A stretch of 64,000 nucleotides of DNA, from positions 2,418,001 through 2,482,000 of the forward strand of contig JAUZTG010000042.1 in assembly GCA_030734395.1 (NCBI GenBank), read 5' to 3'. Shown here one piece after another: positions 1 to 9,362 of the stretch. Within the stretch, counting starts at the first letter, position 1, and every line of letters starts with the position of its first letter. The notes below the pieces were generated by a model, which was given only the letters and a program-made list of their open reading frames with translations, was not told where the DNA came from and did no database searches. This DNA comes from Sarocladium kiliense (lineage: Eukaryota > Ascomycota > Sordariomycetes > Hypocreales > Sarocladiaceae). The translations under genes were made by a program, and so were the position numbers.

Positions 1-317
1 GTGCTGCCGGGGTCTAACACGTTGGTCGTCACCTCATCCTAAGGATGTGGGAATGGACTGTTCTTCGACGTCGTTCAGTGATGGTGCGACGTGGATCGTC
101 GGGGCAGAGCCGATGTAGGGTGGGTGAGGAGGGTTTGACGACCTGGACGGAAGTGGAGTGATGGTTGCTCAGTGACCCGCTGACGCGGCGCTACAGGCTG
201 CGCGAATGCACCCCAGACCCCGCAACCTGCTCATGACAGGGAACCTGATCTCTTGGCTTCATCCCCTCGGATCACTTTCCGCCTCTTATCACCACGCGTA
301 ATCGAAACCTTGAGATC
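1..317 (+). promoter_or_regulatory. Upstream region of the M13 peptidase gene
   Basis: No gene is seen here. The segment ends at the ATG of the M13 metallopeptidase and presumably holds its promoter and 5' leader. I saw no repeat or RNA gene, and no clear TATA box. Confidence 0.35.
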
Positions 318-2674
318 ATGAGCGAGAAGCTAAGTGTGACAGTCTTGCGGCCTGGCGTCGCGAGACCGCGCTCTCTGCGGCAGCGCTATGGTCCAGCGCT
401 CCTCAGCGCGGCTTGTCTTGCATGGCTGGGCGTGACCTTCGTCCATCAATATGGTTCCGGGACGAGTCCAAACCAGCCACCACAGAAGGGCGATGAGCGC
501 GGCTCTTCATCCGACATATGCTTGACGCCAGCCTGTGTGCATGCTGCTTCAGAGATTCTCTATAATTTGTCGCCTGACTACAAGGACCTGGATCCCTGCG
601 AGGACTTCGAGGAGCTAGTGTGCTCAGGATGGCGCGACCGTCATGACCTGCGCCCCGACCAAGGCGATGCTTTCACTGGCACCATCATGGCAGAGAGCTC
701 GCAGCTATTGCTTCGACACATCTTGGAAGGACCGTCCCCGGATGATTTAGCGGAAGAGAACTCGGATGACCGTGACAACTTCAAGAAGCTCCAAGCCGCT
801 TACAGTTCTTGCCTAGACGAGGATTCCATCAAGAAAGCTGGTCTTCAGCCAATTCTGGACTTCCTGGACGAGGTGAACTTGAAGCTATCAAGGACCACGT
901 CCCGTGATGGTCTCGTTGGAAACGCCACGCTTCTGCTCTCGAAATACGGCATTGACCCTTTCGTTGCGGCTGGGGTGGGAGCGGACGATCGTGACCCTGA
1001 TGTGGTCGTTGTATCGATTTCGCCACCATGGTCTTTCGGTCTGCCTTCCAAGGAGCGCTATGAAGACAGCAAGTTGCTGGAGAAATACCGAGGCATTGTT
1101 GCGGAGGTTTTTGGCAAAATCTACCCAGAGCAGGATAAAAAGGTTATTGGCAAAGTTGTTGACCTGGAGAAGCGACTTGCAGCTGCTTCCCCTAGCGTGG
1201 AAGAGCGCGAAGATGTCACGGTAAGTTGCACCCTGTTCTGTGCTCATTCATCTTTTGCTCACATGCAAGGTCCTAGAAAACCTACAACCCTATGAGTGTT
1301 GACGAAGCCTCTGAACTGGCTCCCGAAGTCGACCTCGAGAGTCTGTTTGCGGGCCTCGCACCTCCTGGATATGATACCAAGCGTGTCATTGTTACATCGC
1401 CCAAGTATCTCAAAGCGCTCACGGACATTCTATCTGACACCAGTCATGATGTGCTGCATACCTACATCAGCTGGAAAGTGGTACAATCCTTCGCCAGCGC
1501 TGTCAAAGCAGATGCACTCAAGCCGTACGAGCGTTTCCGGAACGAGCTTGCAGGGAAGGCAAGTTGTCAATAACGACTCTGTAACTATCGTCTTATAGGG
1601 CCAGCAGCTAACGTTTTCTAGGATCCTGATTCCTCGCCTGAGCGCTGGCGGACTTGTGTTCAGTATGCTGATGGAAGCGTTGGTTGGCTCCTCAGCCGCT
1701 TCTTTGTAGAAAAAGCGTTCTCGGCAGAAGCAAAGGAATTTGGCGACACAATTATCAAGGATATCAAAACGGAGTTTGTGACGAAGCTCAAAGCCACAGA
1801 CTGGATGGACCAGGTCACGACCGACCGGGCTGTCAACAAAGTACACAACATCATCCAAAAGATCGGCTACCCAACCAGCAGCCCCGATATCGGCAATGCG
1901 ACCGAACTTCACGAGTACTACCACGATCTTGAAGTGAGCTCCAAGGACTTCTTCGGCAATGTTCTCTCGTCCAGAGCCTTTGATGTTGAACGAGAGTGGT
2001 CACAGTTGGGCAAGCCCGTGGACCGCAACCTGTGGGGTATGACCGTTCCCACTGTCAACGCCTACTACAACCCGCCCGGCAATGAGATCGTCTTCCCAGC
2101 TGGCATCATGCAATTCCCTGTCTTTGACGTAAACCTACCAGCCTACGTTTCGTACGGCGCCTTCGGCTCTGTGGCAGGTCATGAACTCAGCCACGCTTTC
2201 GACTCCACGGGCAGACACTACGACGAGACGGGCAACTTGACGGAGTGGTGGACGGAAAACACGATTCATGCCTTCAAGAAGCGCGCTGACTGCTTCGTGG
2301 AGCAGTATGCTAATTTCACCGTCGAGGGCCCAAATGACAAGCCACTGCACGTCAATGGTCGATTGACATTGGGCGAGAACATCGCCGACGCTGGCGGCTT
2401 GTCTGCTGCATTCCAAGCCTGGCAGCGTCGTAGCCGCGAGACTCCAAACAAGAATCTTCCCGGATTGGAGCATTTCACCCAGGAGCAGCTTTTCTTTGTG
2501 TCTTATTCGAACTGGTGGTGTGGCAAGTCGAGAAAGGATGCGGCGGTCAGCAAGATTTATACTGACCCTCACGCGCCGAAGTGGGCGCGCATCCTGGGGA
2601 CAATGGCTAACAGCCGTGAGTTCCGGGAATCCTTTAGCTGTAAGAGCAAGGAGCCGACGTGTAAGCTTTGGTAG
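318..2674 (+). CDS. M13 (neprilysin-like) zinc metallopeptidase, membrane-anchored
   Basis: Three exons join in frame: 318-1220, 1277-1558 and 1622-2674, giving about 745 aa. Residues about 27-43 form one hydrophobic segment with no obvious cleavage site, so a type II membrane anchor with the catalytic domain in the secretory lumen or outside the cell is likely. The zinc site is HELSH (His582, Glu583, His586) and the third ligand is Glu647 in GENIADAGG. This spacing, the upstream NAYYNPPGN motif and the C-terminal CKLW are all M13 hallmarks, and the length equals that of neprilysin. The family cleaves peptides on the amino side of hydrophobic residues. Intron 1 (1221-1276) is GT-AG. Intron 2 (1559-1621) begins with GCAAGT, a GC-AG intron, and is needed because the frame hits a stop just after it. 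The physiological substrate cannot be read from the sequence. The gene converges on the GH78 gene, with 193 bp between stop codons. Confidence 0.9.
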
Positions 2675-2867
2675 CGAGTGTCAGCTCACTGGAACTGTAC
2701 TACTCCTACGGCGTTGATCTTATGGGAGACAGAGGAAAATTATGCTGGCTGATACAACTCCTCAAATTTCGTATTCATCTATAGGTTTGCTTCTATATAC
2801 GAGTGGCACAAAACACTTGCACGCTAAGGGTCCTGGGTAGGACCAGTATCGCCCCTTTCCATGAGCC

Positions 2868-5690
2868 TCAATCAGCAACTGGGACTCGTGGAGGTCCGTC
2901 TGACGTGAAGTTATGCCCAATTGCCCTTGGTGGCCACTCATCTGATACATACTCGCACTCAAATTCATGCAGCCCTGATCCGACCGTCTGTTTTGCCTCG
3001 TCCTGCATCCTATAATCTGCAATGAGCTCCGATGGCAGCGTCACGACAGCTCGGCAGTTGGGTGGCACAGTCAGAGCCATCTTGAATTTCGTCCCCTCGA
3101 GAGTCCATTGACATGCTACAAGGCCGTATGGGCCCTCAAACGTGGCCTTCGCGCTTTTGAGATTTCCTCCTGGGACGGGACGAACCCGGATGACTTTCCA
3201 TCCTGGTTCCTGAGGGGATATGCCGCCTACGGAGCTGTGCAACCAATCCGCAACGGCACCGAGAGCATAGTGGTTGAAGCTCGTCATCTCGCCGGGGTTA
3301 ATGCGTCCGTCCTGAAGCATGCTATCCCATCTTTCCCAGATGGTTGTAGCATCATGCTTGACCACTGGATACAACCATCCTGGGCATTCAGTCTGGAGCA
3401 GCATGCCGTACGCCAGCTGTGGGCGGCCGATGAGGGTTAAAGCATGTGTGATGACCGGGGTGCCTGCGAAACCAGTCGATATACGGAACTTCGCTTTGCG
3501 GACGAGTCGCTCGAGAGTGTCAGCCGCCAGGTGTCTTTGCGCATCGTCGCTCCTGTAGAGGCTGAAGATGATAGCGAGGCTAATCCCCGTCTGGGAAAGC
3601 GACACGAGATTACCATGAGGTGTAATATAGCGATCCTGGAAGAGCTGCCGCAGTCGCTCGCCTTGCTCTTTGTACTTTGCCACTAGGCTTTCTTCCCCGA
3701 GCATCGCGCACAACTCGGCAAACACAAGGGTGACGTGCACGAGATAGGCGTTGGCGACCAGCACGCTGTCCGTGGATGCCTGTGCCGGATCATCAGGCGG
3801 TGCGTTCGGGTCGAGCCAGTCGGCGAGTTGGAACAGGTACGGGTCCCAGAGGCCATCCGGTGCCCTCACGACTCCCCTATCGAGCCAGGCCTGCATACTC
3901 TCAAACTGACGCCTGAGTAGGTCTCTGTCCATACTATGATCGAAAAGGTCCTTGGGGGCCAGAATCGAGACATCGCCCCAAATGGCCTGGGAGTTGGCTT
4001 CGCTGGGCCAATCCTTGGGCATCGCTTCTGGTACAACCAGGGGTACAACTCCGCCAGCTTCAGGCTGCAGCTGTTCTGCAGCGACATCTTCCAACCAGTT
4101 CCCAAGCATTCCCAGCGTATCGTAAAGATATGTTGCGGTCCTGCAGAAGGCCTGCAAATCGCCTGTCCAGCCAAGTCTCTCGTCACGCTGAGGGCAGTCT
4201 GTCGGGACTGACAGAAAGTTCCCACGCATCGACCAGACCACATTGCTGTGTAACTGGTTGACAGCTGGGTTTGAGCATTCAAAGTAACCTCGTCTCTTCA
4301 TATCCGTATGAGCAACCAATGCGAGCACGTCGTTTGTTGACGGTTCCCCGGACGGCCAGCCATCGACTTGCACATATCGGAAGCCATGGAAAGTAAAGCT
4401 CGGACTCCAATCCGTGAGTTTCTTGCCCGTTGATCCGATGATGGTGTCCGTACACTTGGCTCTGCGGAGAGGTCTGGTTCCAAGTTCCCCATTCTCTAGG
4501 ACCTCGGCATGTTGCAGAGTGATTGTCTCCCCATCGCCAAGCTCCAGGCTTGGGATGAGCAGCTTGCCAACGAGATTCTGTCCGAAGTCCAATATGATCT
4601 TCCCGGTCTTGCTCCTGAGTACCTCCTTGCAAGCCACCCGCTGCGTGACTCTGACTGGAGGAGCATCTGGCGCGACCAACTTGCCACAGGGCGGGTTGAC
4701 GACTATTCGAGTCTGCATGATCCTGTCTGATGGCCATTCGGTAGATGCCGAGTTCCAAGCATCCACCTCGCTGACGCAGTCTAAGACCTCTCCATCATAG
4801 ATCTCACTAGATACAATGGCGCTTGGCATAGCTGACCAAGTGTCATCAGTGATGATCTTGAACGGCGTGGCAGAATCCCCTCCTGCAGTTTTGCCGTGTA
4901 CTTCGAGCTGAGCAAACAGCGCCAGCTCATCGCCGAAGCGAAACCGCCTCCCTCCCCCAAAGCCTAGCCTGCCCGCGTACCAGCCTTCGCCAACCTCTGC
5001 GCATATGACATTGGTCTCACCGGGCTTAAGAAGTACTGAGACATCGAGTATACGATACACCAGTCTGTGCTTATAGCTGGTCCATCCAGGCGCCATGAAC
5101 TCATCACTGGCAAGCTGCCCGTTGATCCAGACATTGAAAACGCCGAGTGCGGTAATGTACAATCGAGCGCTTAGCGAAGGAGAGTTCGTGGCAGTAGGAG
5201 AAGAGGATGTCGGATAGTCAGCAGGAAGGGCGAAGGACTTGCGGAAGCGAATGGGCTGCAGAGGGCCATGCGGTCCAATGCGCTGAGCTGAGGTGATGAA
5301 GTTTGCTTCAAAGTCGGCATGGTCAAGCAACGCTGTCTCTACTCGTGAAGCAGCTGACCATGCTGACAGCTCCTGCACTAAATCTTGATCTTGGCTTCGA
5401 TCCTGGCTTCCTCCGTAAACACGCACACGCACCTCCGCTGCCTCACGGGAGGCCAAGGGCCTGGCCGGCCACGGAACGAGCACAGATTCTTGCGATTCGA
5501 CATGGTATGTTTCGGCTGCGTCCTGGTCTGATGCAAAGCGAATTTCAACATCGTAGGCTGTCTGGATCCAACCTCTCGCAGTGTCAGGCGACAAGTCGAA
5601 TTGCCATGACAAGCGAGGCTTTGCGACGCTGACGCCCAGGCCGTTGTGGTGGTGCTCAAACACTGGCGGTCGAACACCAGGCTTAGACAT
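2868..5690 (-). CDS. Alpha-L-rhamnosidase, GH78 family
   Basis: A single-exon gene of 940 aa. GH78 enzymes release terminal alpha-L-rhamnose from plant glycosides and polysaccharides by an inverting mechanism. The central (alpha/alpha)6 barrel carries DCPQRDERLGWTGD (residues 498-511), which holds acidic residues of the family active site, and later TIWERWDS with Glu786 at the position of the proposed general base. N-terminal beta-sandwich regions and a C-terminal beta domain fit the full family length. The frame stays open 86 codons upstream, to 5948, but that part is compositionally unlike a GH78 N-terminus. The ATG at 5690 starts a protein that runs directly into the family's first beta domain. 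No signal peptide follows this start, so the product looks intracellular and would act on imported rhamnosides. That last point is inference. Confidence 0.9.
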   Translation of the reverse strand: MSKPGVRPPVFEHHHNGLGVSVAKPRLSWQFDLSPDTARGWIQTAYDVEIRFASDQDAAETYHVESQESVLVPWPARPLASREAAEVRVRVYGGSQDRSQDQDLVQELSAWSAASRVETALLDHADFEANFITSAQRIGPHGPLQPIRFRKSFALPADYPTSSSPTATNSPSLSARLYITALGVFNVWINGQLASDEFMAPGWTSYKHRLVYRILDVSVLLKPGETNVICAEVGEGWYAGRLGFGGGRRFRFGDELALFAQLEVHGKTAGGDSATPFKIITDDTWSAMPSAIVSSEIYDGEVLDCVSEVDAWNSASTEWPSDRIMQTRIVVNPPCGKLVAPDAPPVRVTQRVACKEVLRSKTGKIILDFGQNLVGKLLIPSLELGDGETITLQHAEVLENGELGTRPLRRAKCTDTIIGSTGKKLTDWSPSFTFHGFRYVQVDGWPSGEPSTNDVLALVAHTDMKRRGYFECSNPAVNQLHSNVVWSMRGNFLSVPTDCPQRDERLGWTGDLQAFCRTATYLYDTLGMLGNWLEDVAAEQLQPEAGGVVPLVVPEAMPKDWPSEANSQAIWGDVSILAPKDLFDHSMDRDLLRRQFESMQAWLDRGVVRAPDGLWDPYLFQLADWLDPNAPPDDPAQASTDSVLVANAYLVHVTLVFAELCAMLGEESLVAKYKEQGERLRQLFQDRYITPHGNLVSLSQTGISLAIIFSLYRSDDAQRHLAADTLERLVRKAKFRISTGFAGTPVITHALTLIGRPQLAYGMLLQTECPGWLYPVVKHDATTIWERWDSMLQDGRINPGEMTSFNHYALGAVADWLHSSVGGISPQEPGWKVIRVRPVPGGNLKSAKATFEGPYGLVACQWTLEGTKFKMALTVPPNCRAVVTLPSELIADYRMQDEAKQTVGSGLHEFECEYVSDEWPPRAIGHNFTSDGPPRVPVAD

Positions 5691-6240
5691 GACTATGAAG
5701 GAGGGTTTGAATGATCCGGGAGGAGAGCTGAGTGAGGACGAGAGTCGCACCCCATTAATACCTATGGTACAGACTCCGCCATCACGTTCGGATAACGGCT
5801 GAGGTCCGTTCGGGTGATTAGCAGCCGAGCAGTTACTCCAGACCACCGATCGGCATCTGATTCGTCTTTGCCAGGACGTTGGGTAGGCAGCTCCAGCTGA
5901 GAAGTGATCCACATCGGGCTTCCCCCGACGAGATGATGTAGGTGACACCGTGACCGTAGGTCCAGCCAGAATTGCCGATCGCGGGGTTGGACTTACAAAT
6001 ACATGTCATGGCAACGAACCGATATTCGGCGATAATTGAGGCACGAAATATCGTGGTTTACTTCTAATGTCTTTGCAAACCATCAGGCAGGGCTCTTCTT
6101 GCATTGCAGTGTCAATATAACAGCTTGTCTGCGACTTTCTGCCTGGACTCGATTCTTTCTTCATACACAATGTAGACCGGGCGATGCCAGCTCCGCTTAT
6201 ACTGAGGCGTCTGAAGTTGCTGGGATCTTCGCAAGATACT
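5691..6240 (-). promoter_or_regulatory. Upstream region of the rhamnosidase gene
   Basis: This is the 550-bp gap between the GH78 start and the end of the HET relic. It holds an open extension of the GH78 frame up to 5948, judged non-coding, and the presumed promoter. No other gene was recognised. Confidence 0.35.
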
Positions 6241-8414
6241 TCACCGTCTCTGGCAATTTATACGACATGACAGATGATGTAAGTTGCAAGACACATGACT
6301 CACTTGGAGCCTATTCTGAAGACTTAGAAGTAGCTTTTGTCGTATATGGAGCTCCGAGTCCGTCCACAAGCGAGGTACCATGGCCCACCAGGTTCCATAC
6401 TTGAACAACGTGATGATTTCTCTATCAGTACTTTCGAACATTTTCTTCGGCTCGGCCCCTGGAAGAGCGTAGTTCAACACGCCGACCCTCTCTACCCGTT
6501 CGGGCTGCTCCCTAACCTCCTCAAGACGAGAAATTGAGTCCTCAAGTCCACTTTAGGCCAAATGTTCAAACAGGAGAACGTGTTCCCCTTTTGATAATTC
6601 AAGGAGTCCCAGTGGTTTCAATAAATTGTGTAGCTGCCGCTTCTCTCATCGAGGAGCTCTGGCTGGTTCTCTGAGAGAGGTCTGTTCGTGTAGTCTCCCT
6701 GTCTCTGCGTCACTTTGGCTACCAGCCCGTGAGCCATCCGCCCACGCAGTATGAGGTTAGCACCCTCAAGAAGCTGGCCATATGGGCTATCCTCTGAGAG
6801 CAAGTCCACATTGGTCTCGAGGTCTTCAACATCGGCCTGACCATGAGCATATTCGAACATTCGCACTGGGCCTTCTACTGACGCCTAGCTCCAGCTTGGT
6901 GCTCTCCATTCCGTTGGACGCCTGCTGCGAACGCCGTATGACTTACACAGCAGTCCCAAAGGAAGATCTCTATCCCACAGTCCCGCTATATAGTGGTCCT
7001 TCCAGCCTAAATGCTCCTGACAGAGCATTGCGTGAGATTTGGCTAAGCCTGCTAGTGCAGGTAAGCGATCGCTGTCGTAGTGAATGTCGCGGCCCATGTA
7101 AGTGTATACGATATTTCGCCATTTGGGGCCAGCCTCATGCTCTGGGAGGGGGGGAGGGGAGGGGGACATTTCGAGTTGCGTTGGCATTGGTAGTTTTGGC
7201 CTCTAGTTGCCAATGGGAAATCACGGCGGCATGCGCATGTAGTGAAAGAGCAACATGACCACAGCAGCTCCATTGATGCGAAGCGCAGGGTCCTTCCCGA
7301 TACCACGCTCTCTTGTAACGTCCAAGCTCGGCGGTTGATCGGCTCATTGGTGTTTCCTATGCCATCAGTAGTGACACCGTGCACATGATCTAGTTTGCCG
7401 TTATCCCTGACGAACACTGATCGGCCTTCCGCTCGGATCTCTTTGGGTGAGCAGGAGAACTTTTGTTCTGAGAAGATGCCACAGGAGCTTCCCTCTGCAT
7501 GGTCAACAGCGACGACTAAGGCTGCGTTTGCATAGACTTCACACAGGCGCGCAGCTTCTGATTGCCAATCCTCCACGTCGTCTTGAATTATACAGAGAGC
7601 ATCGACCCAGAGATACTGAAAGCCAAGGTAAGCCGTTAGAAAGATTGTGTCTTGAAGAGTAGCTGGCATTTTTGCGCTCGGTATCGCAACTTTATGTTGG
7701 GCTATGTTCTGGAGGGTAGTTTTAAAAGGTGGATGGATCGACGGCTCTCCCCAGCAGTAGCTCAAAGCGAGATACATGCCAACCGCTCCATTCGTCTCAA
7801 CGAGAAACGGGTCACGTATACCAGTAGCACTCGCCCCAACGTCAATTAAGCGTGTAGGTAGTGGTGTATGCTCCAAGGACTCGCAGTAGCTGTGTGCCTT
7901 CCGCTCATGGTTGGTCAGACGATCCCCCAGCCACTGCTGGGCAATAGCAAGATTTGCGGCTGATGAGGAGTGTTTCTCTGTTTCGCGAACTGGGCCTAAC
8001 ATGGGATAATACCGGAGAATAGCGGCTGAGTAGGGTGTCGTCAGATGATGCTTCATTCGTAGTTTTCTGGTGCGGACTGGTGTTCACTCACCATCTCGAG
8101 CGTAAAGATCAAGCTCAAGCCCCTTGTCTCTATCCAGATCCGGCCGGCAAGAAATGCTGAAAGGGTGATCCGGTTTCCAGTGGACAAGAACTTGTGTTTC
8201 CAACTCGGCCAACAGGGTGGGTTTTGGCGTGCGACAACAGAGCATCCCAGAGCACCTTGCAGGTCGGGCATTGGTTTACTTCTGCCCTTTGCTTTATTTC
8301 AATAAGGACAGGAAAGATGTCGCCATAGGCTGAGTAGAGTGGGTTATTTGGCTGATCAGCGCCGAAATCGAGACATATTGAACATTTTGCTTGCTGGGCA
8401 ACGGCCGGCGTCAT
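6241..8414 (-). pseudogene. Decayed heterokaryon-incompatibility (HET) domain gene
   Basis: The relic reads in HET order. From the ATG at 8414 it has a Cys-rich N-terminus (KCSICLDF, CPTCKVLWDALL), then LVHWKPDHPFSI and LDLYARD. A good 66-bp intron follows (8091 down to 8026: GTGAGT donor, CTGAC branch, CAG acceptor). The HET core comes next: LPTRLIDVG, ALSYCWGEP, LQDTIFLTAYLGFQYLWVDA, CIIQDDVEDW, NRRAWTLQES, then DRLPALAGLAK, GLWDRDLPLGLL and RAPSWS. Damage is visible. One frame change lies after CPTCKVLW near 8215-8230. A second lies at a run of seven C near 7147-7153. A TAG at 6887-6885 sits exactly where the conserved Trp of SWSWAS should be. Beyond it the frame continues as ASVEGPVRMFEY and, after more stops, as RVGVLNYALPG and STDREIITLF. 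HET proteins trigger non-self recognition cell death, but this copy should not make a full-length product. Alternative splicing could explain one break but not the TAG. Confidence 0.75.
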
Positions 8415-9362
8415 ATGCTGCGAACGAGAGCAGCACAGCAAGGAGGACTGAAGGTGAAACAAAGAGTGGAGGCGAGTATAGGGTGTTTCTGATGTTGACG
8501 AGCAACCAGGGACGAAGTATGAAACTTGGAATCTGGGAGACTTATATGTTCAGCATGGGCATCATAACTGGCTCCAATATTGATCTGCCAGCATCTCTCA
8601 GCCTCAACGCAAGTTCCCTCAATGTGCAGCCCACTGCGCCCCTCGAGTGCTGGTCGGGCGAGCATGATCAACCCCTGATCGGGTCCCTGAGTGGAACCCC
8701 TGGAACCCCTGGGGCCCCTGTCGACCCCTTCCAACGTGTGGGGCACAGCGCTGTTCACCGGGGCATGTTTTAGCGGCTTCAGCGACATTGGCTGCCCTTG
8801 GAACTTCCCGTTCCAGCGACGGGTTGGGATGAGATGAGCTACCGTTCCTCACCTTACCTCACACCTAGGCCTCCCGAGTCCAATCCGATCCGCCGCTGCT
8901 GTTCACGGCCTCAAGTTCAAGCACGTGTCTACTCTTTTCGCTGTCCCATCTCGACATCACACCCACTGCCACCACGGCTGTCACATGCCGGCGTCGACAT
9001 CATCGCTGGACGCTCGTTGTGCAACATCATCTCCCGATTCTTGAACTGTCATTACCCTCGAGTCCCAGCACCCACCAGGGTGGATATCGACAAGAGCTGC
9101 CCCCTGCCCATAGCTCATCATCCATATCTACGAAGTAGCTTTGCCCCTGGTTCAACATCTCGTTGCACCAAGCCGCGACTTTCGACCTGCTCGTCGACCG
9201 ACCTTTCCAGCAGACGACATACCCAAGTTCATTCGATCGAGATACATATCCTGTGGGCATGACGTCGCTGCATAACGCCTTGTTACGAACCACCGTCCTC
9301 TCGGCGCGCGACCAGTAATTCTTGGCTGCAACAGGCCTACGGCCGACATCGCCAGAAGCATC
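8415..9362. promoter_or_regulatory. Divergent region between the HET relic and PLD
   Basis: The 948-bp gap between divergent genes holds no recognised gene. A short imperfect tandem repeat of a TGGAACCCC unit lies near 8692-8720. The right half should contain the PLD promoter and leader. Open frames here are not supported by any recognisable protein. Confidence 0.35.

Noticed and set aside
5691..5948. 86-codon N-terminal extension of the GH78 protein
   Set aside because: Open by chance. The composition is unlike GH78 and the ATG at 5690 leads straight into the family's first domain.
8339..8788. Frames between the HET relic and PLD
   Set aside because: They lack a plausible product and overlap the HET N-terminus or promoter DNA.
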